This document shows, one piece after another, positions 1-5,539 of a stretch of DNA of 10,655 bases. Under the pieces are notes generated by a model. It was given only the letters and a program-made list of their open reading frames with translations, did no database searches and was not told the origin of the DNA. Source of the stretch: CAYOVG01 sp964407285 (lineage in GTDB: Bacteria; Desulfobacterota; Syntrophobacteria; Syntrophobacterales; Syntrophobacteraceae); contig CAYOVG010000256.1 of NCBI GenBank assembly GCA_964407285.1, forward strand, positions 1-10,655. The letters are read 5' to 3'. How positions within the stretch are numbered: position 1 is the stretch's first letter; each line of letters begins with the position of its first letter. A program made the position numbers and the translations under genes.

Positions 1-28
1 CGGGTTGCGGGTTGCGGAAAATCGCACG

Positions 29-130
29 GGCCGGGGTTTCGTGTCAAGTAAAATCGAATGGTGGCCGGAAAAAATGCCCGGTCCGGGATTTCGCGTCAAG
101 CAAAATCTTGCGCGGCGACCGGAAGAAGTC
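29..130. repeat. imperfect tandem direct repeat, about 48 bp per unit
   Basis: Two similar units start at 29 and 80. Both contain a GG-rich start, then TTTCG(T/C)GTCAAG(T/C)AAAATC, then a GGC/GACCGGAA-type end. The window also opens with a short GGGTTGC tandem repeat. No convincing gene covers positions 1-342: the open frame at 12-242 has no ribosome binding site and no recognisable protein features. I assign no function to the repeat. Confidence 0.5.
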
Positions 131-282
131 GATGCCCGTTGGCTTCAGCCCGATACCCGGTGAGCGAACCGTAGCCCGTAGCCTTATGGGCGTTCATGTG
201 GAACAACCCATGGTCGTTTCCATGGACGCCGTCAAATCATAAGCTTTGGAGAAGGGATGGGCTGTCGGTCCAGCCGCAGGAA

Positions 283-318
283 CGCACACGGAAAAGGAAT
301 ACTCCTTCTCCGTGTGCG
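283..318 (-). terminator. strong hairpin downstream of feoA, possible terminator
   Basis: The arms 283-298 and 303-318 are complementary over 16 bp with one mismatch (293/308) and a 4-nt loop; the outer arm begins CGCACACGGA. It lies 24 bp past the stop of the minus-strand feoA gene, a typical place for a terminator. Neither side has a clear run of T, so it is not a classic intrinsic terminator. It could instead be an RNA-stabilising hairpin or act in both directions. Confidence 0.45.
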
Positions 319-342
319 GATACGTTCTGATGCCCCGTACGG

Positions 343-591
343 TCAGCGCGCCTCTCCTCCTTCCACCATCACGTGGATGAAATCGGCTTCGCTGTTCCGA
401 AGGGTCAGGGTGAAGTCGTGCACTTTGATCGCGACGGGGTCCTTGAGGGGCGCGCGGCCCTGGATATGGATGGTCGTGCCGGGGACGAGTCCGAGGTCCC
501 GGATGCGGCGCCCCAGTTCTCCATTCGCTTTGATTTTGGTAATGACTCCCTTTTGCCCTGCCGCCATATGCCGCAGAAGGATCTCCGCCAT
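343..591 (-). CDS. feoA: FeoA family protein, ferrous iron transport
   Basis: This encodes an 82-residue cytosolic SH3-like protein of the FeoA family, which works with the FeoB ferrous iron permease. The family core is clear: RRIRDLGLVPGT (residues 29-40), APLKDPVAIKV (47-57) and LTLRNSEAD (62-70). The length matches the usual 75-85 residues. I chose ATG 591 because AAGGAG lies 9 nt upstream on the minus strand (601-606 on the plus strand). A GTG at 687 would add 32 residues that do not look like FeoA. A second feoA-like gene lies upstream on the same strand, 240 bp away, and each has its own upstream element. No feoB is visible, and a strong hairpin follows the stop, so co-transcription with a feoB beyond the window is doubtful. 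Confidence 0.88.
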   Translation of the reverse strand: MAEILLRHMAAGQKGVITKIKANGELGRRIRDLGLVPGTTIHIQGRAPLKDPVAIKVHDFTLTLRNSEADFIHVMVEGGEAR

Positions 592-635
592 GGAAAGAAT
601 CTCCTTGTCGAGGGGATGTTCGTTGAGTTTAGAAT

Positions 636-653
636 TATTAGATATCGCTAACT
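636..653 (-). promoter_or_regulatory. candidate operator upstream of feoA, copy 1
   Basis: On the plus strand this reads TATTAGATATCGCTAACT. It contains a perfect TTAG-N6-CTAA inverted repeat (638-651) and lies 44 nt upstream of the feoA start. It matches 14 of 18 positions of the element at 1146-1163 upstream of the other feoA-like gene. The shared position upstream of two iron genes suggests a binding site for a metal-responsive repressor (DtxR or Fur type), but the regulator is inferred. The AT-rich minus-strand sequence TCTAATAAT here could also serve as a -10 region. The rest of 592-831 shows no gene. Confidence 0.45.
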
Positions 654-831
654 TTTGGGCGCCGAACAAAAACTTCTGGTCGATCACCGCGAGGAATCGA
701 CCGCCGCCTCTCGGGGCCGATGGCGCAAGTGATTGAACGGTTTGATAACGCGGCGAAGCAGGAACCAGCCGCCGGCAAAACCCGGGTCGGCGAGGGGAAC
801 ATAAAGCCTTTCGTGATTGCCGCCATGCGCG

Positions 832-1119
832 CTACGCGCTCGAAGTCACAATGATCTTGTCCGACAGGCCTTCCCCGAGACTCAACGTTCCGCCGTGAAC
901 CTTCACCAGGCACGGCGAACCGCAGCCTGCGCAAAGCAGCTCCATTTCCACTCCGGGATAGATCCCCAGGGAGGCCATTCGGGCGCAGAGGTTCCGCTCT
1001 CCGGTAATGGTCTGGACCTTCAAGCGTTCGCCCGGCCGGGCATCGCATAGGGGCCGGGCGCATCCCTGCGGACCGTTCATCCCACAGTTTCCTTTTCTGC
1101 ATCGCCATCTATTCAGCAT
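832..1119 (-). CDS. feoA: FeoA-like protein with cysteine-rich N-terminus
   Basis: This encodes 95 residues. Residues 26-92 are a FeoA domain: DARPGERLKV (26-35), ARMASLGIYPGVEMEL (46-61) and a C-terminal strand ending LSDKIIV (85-91). It is expected to be a cytosolic partner or regulator of ferrous iron transport. It differs from the neighbouring FeoA in having eight cysteines: C7, C12, C20 and C25 before the domain, then C45, C63, C66 and C70. C63-x2-C66-x3-C70 could bind a metal or Fe-S cluster, which is inference. The ATG at 1119 follows a GAGAGGG purine run. ATG 1080 (residue 14) also has an AAAGGA upstream and would remove C7 and C12, so the start is not certain. The stop codon lies in the loop of a small GCGCG/CGCGC hairpin (827-839). 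Confidence 0.78.
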   Translation of the reverse strand: MLNRWRCRKGNCGMNGPQGCARPLCDARPGERLKVQTITGERNLCARMASLGIYPGVEMELLCAGCGSPCLVKVHGGTLSLGEGLSDKIIVTSSA

Positions 1120-1145
1120 GGTAGTCCCTCTCTCTTCCGTTCGTG

Positions 1146-1177
1146 TATTAGTTATACCAAACTATTTGTGGAGTCAA
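1146..1177 (-). promoter_or_regulatory. candidate promoter and operator of the FeoA-like gene, copy 2
   Basis: On the minus strand TTGACT (1172-1177) and TATAAC (1151-1156) resemble -35 and -10 boxes, with a rather short 15-bp spacer. The -10 lies inside an 18-bp element (1146-1163) that matches 14 of 18 positions of the one at 636-653. It carries a TAGTT-N6-AACTA inverted repeat (1149-1164). A repressor bound here would block the promoter. The gene starts 26 nt downstream. Confidence 0.45.
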
Positions 1178-1750
1178 TATCTTTTATCAGCCCCTGAGAA
1201 AATATTGGTAATCGCGCATAAGGGCCGGGTGAGCGCGCCCGGCCTCCTCGATCCGTCGCATGGGAGCCGACATGGGAGTTCGGGCGGAGCGCGCGAAAAT
1301 ATGTGCATATGAGCTGAAATTGTGCGACTATGACTCCACAGCCGGTCTGATGGATTGCCTGTTTTGCGTGGCCCCGGAAATGCGCCGCCCGCGCGGCCGC
1401 AATCCGGACGGCCGGAGAGATGCGCGAGCGGGTAGACCGGGCGGCTTTCGGTTCGCATGGCGATACCCCGGCGGTTGCTCGACGGGTTCATGCGGGCCGC
1501 TGCCCGCTTTTGACGGATTTTGGGCACGATTCAAAACAGGGCGACACTTCAGGGTCGCCCCCGCGAAGGCGAGGGGCCGGGGGATTTACACAACGAGGCG
1601 TGGGGCTATGGCTGGTCGCCCCCGCGAGGCTTGTCCCCGCGCAGGCGGGGAGCGGGGGGCCGGGAAACCTTGAAAAGCCCGGATTCCCGCATGCGCGGAA
1701 ATGTCGGTGAGTCCCCTCGAGTGTTGCCTCAAACACACGGTCTGTGAACC
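1178..1750. other. gene-less stretch between feoA and pilZ
   Basis: I find no supported gene on either strand. The open frames here are GC-driven and lack ribosome binding sites. A GGCCGGG/CCCGGCC hairpin lies at 1223-1244, an interrupted palindrome ATATG-TG-CATAT at 1299-1310, and a cluster of GC palindromes from 1539 to about 1702 (separate entry). The stretch separates the divergent feoA and pilZ-cas transcription units. It must hold the pilZ promoter, but no convincing -35/-10 pair stands out. Confidence 0.5.
1539..1702. repeat. cluster of REP-like GC palindromes
   Basis: Three palindromic elements follow each other. GGGCGAC/GTCGCCC pairs at 1539-1560. TCCCCGC-GCAG-GCGGGGA at 1634-1651 is a perfect 7-bp stem with a 4-nt loop. 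A looser ATTCC/GGAAAT palindrome lies at 1683-1702. A 14-bp sequence, GGTCGCCCCCGCGA, occurs twice (1553-1566 and 1614-1627). The TTCCCGC...GCGGGAA style resembles the intergenic palindromes dispersed in many proteobacterial genomes (for example dRS3-like elements in Neisseria). Membership of a genome-wide family is inferred. Confidence 0.5.
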
Positions 1751-1753
1751 GTG
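1736..1753. promoter_or_regulatory. inverted repeat upstream of pilZ
   Basis: CACGGT-N6-ACCGTG is a perfect 6-bp inverted repeat 36 nt before the preferred pilZ start. It may be an operator or an RNA hairpin. It swallows the alternative GTG start at 1751, which is one reason to prefer the downstream start. The loop reads CTGTGA, but no other tRNA part surrounds it. Confidence 0.3.
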
Positions 1754-1789
1754 CCGGATTTTTACCTGTACGATGGATGGGGTGATAGC

Positions 1790-2437
1790 GTGAATACGAG
1801 CGTGATTACCGACATCATGATCGGTGTCGGTACCGATTTGATGATCTACATCGACGGCATCGACTACCGCTTGAGAAGTGTTTTGATCGGGATCAAGAAG
1901 AATGACTACCTCATTCTCGATTGTCCCAAAATGACGGGCATAGAAACGAAACTGTTCGACGGCAACAAGATAAACATCGTCTTCCTGTACGAAGGGGTTG
2001 TTTACGGGTGCAGGTCCGCCATAATCAACTTCATCAGGAATCCCACGCGGCTCATTTTTGCATCCTACCCCTATAAGATCGAAAAAATGGAACTCCGGGC
2101 GTCCAAACGGATAGCCTGCTACATCCCGTCCACTTTCCAGTTGGAAGAAGATCCGACGGTTTTCAACGGGGTGATAGTGGACATCAGCAAGGGCGGGTGC
2201 CGCCTGGTAACGAACAGCGACGACAGCATCGATGTATCCACGTTCAAGGTGTCCGGCCGGGTTCATATGACTCTGCAATTGATCGGCACCGACAACACGG
2301 TGAATCTTGCCGGAGAGATTCAGAGCCTGTCGCTGGACAGGAGGAAGGTTTCCGTCGGTTTGAGATTTGCCGAGCTGGACAACAACGTCATGAACAAGCT
2401 CGATGAATACATTCAAAACGTTGTGGACTTCCTATGA
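1790..2437 (+). CDS. PilZ-domain c-di-GMP-binding protein, YcgR-like
   Basis: This encodes a 215-residue cytosolic protein with two parts. Residues 1 to about 97 form a YcgR-like N-terminal domain, recognisable by its start (VGTDLMIYIDG) and SVLIG. A C-terminal PilZ domain begins near residue 100. Both c-di-GMP signatures are intact: RASKR (R103 and R107) and VDISKGG (D131, S133, G136). Relatives act as c-di-GMP-responsive brakes on flagella or as regulators of surface behaviour. I prefer GTG 1790, which has GGGGTGAT just upstream. GTG 1751 would add 13 residues but has no ribosome binding site and lies in an inverted repeat. The stop overlaps the cas3 start as ATGA, so the two genes are probably co-transcribed. 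Base composition is less GC-rich than in the cas genes. A role in CRISPR control is speculation. Confidence 0.85.
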   Translation: MNTSVITDIMIGVGTDLMIYIDGIDYRLRSVLIGIKKNDYLILDCPKMTGIETKLFDGNKINIVFLYEGVVYGCRSAIINFIRNPTRLIFASYPYKIEKMELRASKRIACYIPSTFQLEEDPTVFNGVIVDISKGGCRLVTNSDDSIDVSTFKVSGRVHMTLQLIGTDNTVNLAGEIQSLSLDRRKVSVGLRFAELDNNVMNKLDEYIQNVVDFL

Positions 2438-4692
2438 GTTCCGGTAGTTCCGATAGTTCGGGTGGTTCGGGTGGTTCGGGCGCGCGGTTCTATGCGCACG
2501 GCAAGGAGGGACTGGACAAAAGCGGGTGGCAACCCCTTTCGCGGCACCTTGAGAATGTGGCGGCCCTGGCCCGCGGATTCGCGGATGCTTTCGGTGCGGG
2601 AGCGTGGGCGGCAGCGGCCGGGGCGCTTCACGATTACGGAAAGGTGTCTCGAGAATACCAGGATCGCCTCGATGGGGCCTCGCGCAGAGTGGATCATTCC
2701 ACCGCGGGCGCGCAACGCGCCGTCGATCTGTTTGGTCCGGCTTTCGGAAGACTTTTGGCCGCCTGTATCGCGGGACATCATTCCGGCCTTCCGGACGGCA
2801 AGTCCGCCGATGATTCGTGCCTCTTGAAGCGACTTACGAACAGGGACATCCCCGACACTTCCGGGGGGCGCGTTCTTCCCGTACCTGAAGCGCCGCCGTC
2901 GGGGTTTCCTCTGAAGCGCATCGATCCCGACCCGACGATCAGGGCCTTTCAAATCTCCTTCTTCACCCGGATGCTCTTCTCGTGCCTGGTGGATGCCGAC
3001 TTCCTGGATACCGAACGGTTCATGGACCCGGATAAGGCCGCATGGCGCGACGGATTCCCCGGTCTTGACGAAGTCGCTCGCCGCCTGCGCGAAGGCGTCG
3101 CCGTCAGGTTCAAAGACCCGGAACCCACCGAAGTCAACCGCCTGCGCGGGGAGGTGCTGAACGCCTGCCGCGCAAGGGCCGCGGACCCTCCCGGCCTGTT
3201 CTCCCTCGCGGTCCCGACTGGGGGCGGGAAGACCGTCTCCTCGCTCGCTTTCGCGGTGGAGCACGCCCTCGGTCACGGTCTGGAGAGGATCATTTACGTG
3301 ATCCCGTTTACGAGCATCATCGAACAGAACGCCCGGGTCTTCAGGGATTTTCTCGGGGATGACGCCGTACTCGAACATCATAGCGCGTTCGACGCCTCCC
3401 TGCCCGGCTCCGGCGGGTCCGAGCGGGACGAGAACCTTCGTCGAATGGAACTCGCCACGGAAAACTGGAGCGCGCCTCTCGTGGTGACGACCGGCGTCCA
3501 GTTCTTCGAATCCCTCTTCGCATCCCGTTCCTCCCGTTGCCGCAAGCTCCATAACATAGCCCGGAGCGTGATCGTTCTGGACGAAGCGCAGATGCTGCCC
3601 GTTCATTTTCTCCGCCCCTGCCTCGAGGCCCTGCGGGAGCTTACGGCGAACTACGGCGCGACGGTGGTGCTGTGCACCGCGACGCAGCCGGCGCTCGCCC
3701 GAAGCGAAGAGCGCCGGTGGGGTCTGGATTCCCCCAGGGAGATCGTCCCGGACCCGAAGGGGCTCTACAATGCGCTACGCCGGGTCGTCGTGTCCGATGC
3801 CGGATGCCCGTCGGAGGATGAGGTCGCCGGATGCCTGCTGGAGAACGAGCAGGCGCTTTGCGTGGTGAACACCCGTCCCGAAGCCCGGAGGTTATACGAG
3901 CGGATACGACACGCCGAGGGCGCGTTCCATTTGAGCGCCCTCATGTGCCCGGAGCACCGGTCGCGCAAGCTCGATGAGATCCGGCGGAGGCTCGAGGACG
4001 GACTTCCCTGCCGCCTTGTCAGCACGCGTCTCATCGAAGCCGGGGTGGACATCGACTTTCCCGTCGTTTTGAGGGCGCTTGCGGGTATCGATTCCATCGC
4101 CCAGGCTGCGGGGCGGTGCAACCGGGAAGGGAAACTCTCGTCTCCGGGACGCGTGATCGTGTACTCGCTTCAGGACAGCCGGCTTCATGCGAGTTTCCGC
4201 ATCCCCGCGGAAACGGGGGCGCGGATCATCCGTCGGCACGCGAACCCGCTGTCGCTGGAGGCCGTTGACGATTTCTTCAAGGAACTATACTGGCGTGAAA
4301 AGGACAGGCTGGATCGTAACGACATCCTTGCGGCGATCAAACGCCACGACAAGGAATGCCTGTTTCCTTTTCGGGAAGTGGCCGGGAAGTTCCGGCTCAT
4401 CGAGAACGACGGAGAGGCCCTGATCGCGCCGTTCGATGAAAGAGCGCGGAGCGCTGTCCGGGAACTTCGCTTTGCGGAGTTTCCCGGACGCATCCTGCGC
4501 GGGCTCCAACGATACACGATCCAGGTCCCGCTTCGGGTCCTCGGGGAGATGGAATCCTCGGGGGCGGTCGAGCGGATTCAGGGCATGTGGCCGGCTCTTA
4601 CCGACGATGGAGTCGATAGACACTACCTGGACGACATTGGACTGAATGGAGAATTGGAGCAGGTTGTCGATCCCGCCTCTTTGATCGTCTGA
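2434..4692 (+). CDS. cas3: type I-C CRISPR nuclease-helicase Cas3 (HD domain fused to helicase)
   Basis: This encodes a 752-residue effector that is recruited by target-bound Cascade and then unwinds and degrades DNA. The HD nuclease (about residues 18-230) shows H38, H66-D67 in LHDYGK, H88, HH115-116 and D187. The superfamily 2 helicase follows: Walker A PTGGGKT (261-267), motif II DEAQ (383-386), motif III TAT (415-417) and motif VI QAAGRCNREG (557-566). The rest is an intact C-terminal domain. The first 16 residues are a Ser/Gly tract encoded by a 9-bp tandem repeat; the usual I-C Cas3 start (xFYAH) begins only at residue 19. No other in-frame start exists before the HD domain, so ATG 2434 is used. 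It overlaps the pilZ stop as ATGA and has no visible ribosome binding site, so translation probably depends on re-initiation after pilZ. Confidence 0.96.
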   Translation: MSSGSSDSSGGSGGSGARFYAHGKEGLDKSGWQPLSRHLENVAALARGFADAFGAGAWAAAAGALHDYGKVSREYQDRLDGASRRVDHSTAGAQRAVDLFGPAFGRLLAACIAGHHSGLPDGKSADDSCLLKRLTNRDIPDTSGGRVLPVPEAPPSGFPLKRIDPDPTIRAFQISFFTRMLFSCLVDADFLDTERFMDPDKAAWRDGFPGLDEVARRLREGVAVRFKDPEPTEVNRLRGEVLNACRARAADPPGLFSLAVPTGGGKTVSSLAFAVEHALGHGLERIIYVIPFTSIIEQNARVFRDFLGDDAVLEHHSAFDASLPGSGGSERDENLRRMELATENWSAPLVVTTGVQFFESLFASRSSRCRKLHNIARSVIVLDEAQMLPVHFLRPCLEALRELTANYGATVVLCTATQPALARSEERRWGLDSPREIVPDPKGLYNALRRVVVSDAGCPSEDEVAGCLLENEQALCVVNTRPEARRLYERIRHAEGAFHLSALMCPEHRSRKLDEIRRRLEDGLPCRLVSTRLIEAGVDIDFPVVLRALAGIDSIAQAAGRCNREGKLSSPGRVIVYSLQDSRLHASFRIPAETGARIIRRHANPLSLEAVDDFFKELYWREKDRLDRNDILAAIKRHDKECLFPFREVAGKFRLIENDGEALIAPFDERARSAVRELRFAEFPGRILRGLQRYTIQVPLRVLGEMESSGAVERIQGMWPALTDDGVDRHYLDDIGLNGELEQVVDPASLIV
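2437..2481 (+). repeat. 9-bp tandem repeat, five units, inside the cas3 start
   Basis: Five consecutive 9-bp units follow the cas3 start codon: AGTTCCGGT, AGTTCCGAT, AGTTCGGGT, GGTTCGGGT and GGTTCGGGC. They encode SSG, SSD, SSG, GSG and GSG. Since 9 is a multiple of 3, gain or loss of a unit keeps the reading frame. This looks like a small expanded repeat added in front of the HD domain. Confidence 0.85.
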
Positions 4693-4725
4693 TGTAAATT
4701 TAGTTACCATGATTCGAACAAATCG

Positions 4726-4754
4726 TTGACATATAAAGTTCACTCTTCTATTCT
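4726..4754 (+). promoter_or_regulatory. candidate sigma-70 promoter of the cas5c-cas2 operon
   Basis: TTGACA (4726-4731) is a perfect -35 box. TATTCT (4749-4754), a 4 of 6 match to the -10 consensus, follows after a 17-bp spacer. It lies in an AT-rich 193-bp gap after cas3, unlike the 3-4 bp junctions between the downstream genes. This suggests cas5c to cas2 form their own transcription unit. No terminator for cas3 is visible in the gap. Confidence 0.6.
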
Positions 4755-4833
4755 TGTTCCCATATTTTGCATACTCTTGCGCATATTATCAAACGATACG
4801 AAAAAGACTAAATCTTCAACAGGGTGCCTGAAC

Positions 4834-4853
4834 GGTCATCAATACGTATGACC
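4834..4853. promoter_or_regulatory. palindrome in the cas5c leader, possible operator
   Basis: GGTCAT-N8-ATGACC is a perfect 6-bp inverted repeat, with a nested ATACGTAT palindrome (4842-4849). It lies downstream of the candidate promoter and 32 nt before the cas5c start. It could bind a dimeric regulator or form an RNA hairpin. No regulator gene is in the window. Confidence 0.35.
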
Positions 4854-4885
4854 CGGTTCTCCGATCGAAAAGAAAGGAGGTACGC

Positions 4886-5539
4886 ATGGCTCACGGCGTT
4901 ATGCTGAAAGTCTGGGGAGACTACGCCTGCTTTACGCGCCCGGAATTCAAGGCGGAACGGGTCTCCTACGACGTTATGACACCTTCGACCGCCCGCGGCG
5001 TTCTTGAAGCCGTCTACTGGAAACCCGCCATACGGTGGATTGTCGAACGAATCCACGTGCTCAATCCCATCCGGTTCACCAACATCAGGAGGAATGAACT
5101 CGGCGGAAAGATACCGGTCGTTCCCGCGAGGAAATCCATGGCGGAAGGGAAGGGGAGGCTGGGAATATTCATCGAGGACGACCGGCAGCAGCGGGCCGCG
5201 CTGATCCTTCGCGATGTGGCGTACGTCATCGAAGCCCGTTTTGACCTGACGGACCCGTCCGACGCCAACTCGGGGAAACACAAGGACATGTTCTCGCGGC
5301 GGGCTCGCGCGGGGCGGTGCTTCCATCGCCCGTACCTCGGTTGCCGCGAGTTTCCCGCCTTCTTCGAACTGGTCGAGGGCGAGCCGCCCGTGTCGGCCCT
5401 GAGCGGAGAAAAGGACCTCGGCTGGATGCTCCACAACGTCGATTTCGACAACGGCATGCAACCGACCTTTTTTCGCGCCGTCATGATGGACGGCGCCATT
5501 GATGTCCCGCCCCCGGGCGCGGAAGGAGTGCGGTCATGA
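4886..5539 (+). CDS. cas5c: type I-C Cas5c, pre-crRNA endoribonuclease and Cascade subunit
   Basis: This encodes 217 residues. In type I-C, Cas5c replaces Cas6: it cuts the CRISPR transcript at the base of the repeat hairpin and stays bound to the 5' handle in Cascade. Family motifs are clear: VSYDVMTPSTARG (26-38), AVYWKPAI (42-49), VLNPIRFTNIRRNE (58-71) and GKHKDMFSRRARAG (130-143) followed by CFHRPYLGCREFP. Y44, K131 and H132 appear to correspond to the Y-K-H active site described for Bacillus halodurans Cas5c; this alignment was made by eye. An AAAGGAGGT (4873-4881) lies 4 nt before the start, the strongest Shine-Dalgarno in the window. The stop overlaps cas8c as ATGA. Confidence 0.96.
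   Translation: MAHGVMLKVWGDYACFTRPEFKAERVSYDVMTPSTARGVLEAVYWKPAIRWIVERIHVLNPIRFTNIRRNELGGKIPVVPARKSMAEGKGRLGIFIEDDRQQRAALILRDVAYVIEARFDLTDPSDANSGKHKDMFSRRARAGRCFHRPYLGCREFPAFFELVEGEPPVSALSGEKDLGWMLHNVDFDNGMQPTFFRAVMMDGAIDVPPPGAEGVRS

Noticed and set aside
1260..1736. Overlapping small open frames in the feoA-pilZ gap
   Set aside because: They are Arg/Gly/Pro-rich, lack ribosome sites and conflict with one another; the palindromic GC repeats explain them.
1736..1755. tRNA-His-like anticodon hairpin with a CTGTGAA loop
   Set aside because: The stem closes on a 6-nt rather than a 7-nt loop, and no D arm, T arm or acceptor stem is present around it.
2413..3606. Minus-strand open frame of 397 codons opposite cas3
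   Set aside because: It is antisense to the conserved HD and helicase motifs of Cas3, and its C-terminal Thr/Arg repeat is just the reverse reading of the 9-bp repeat.
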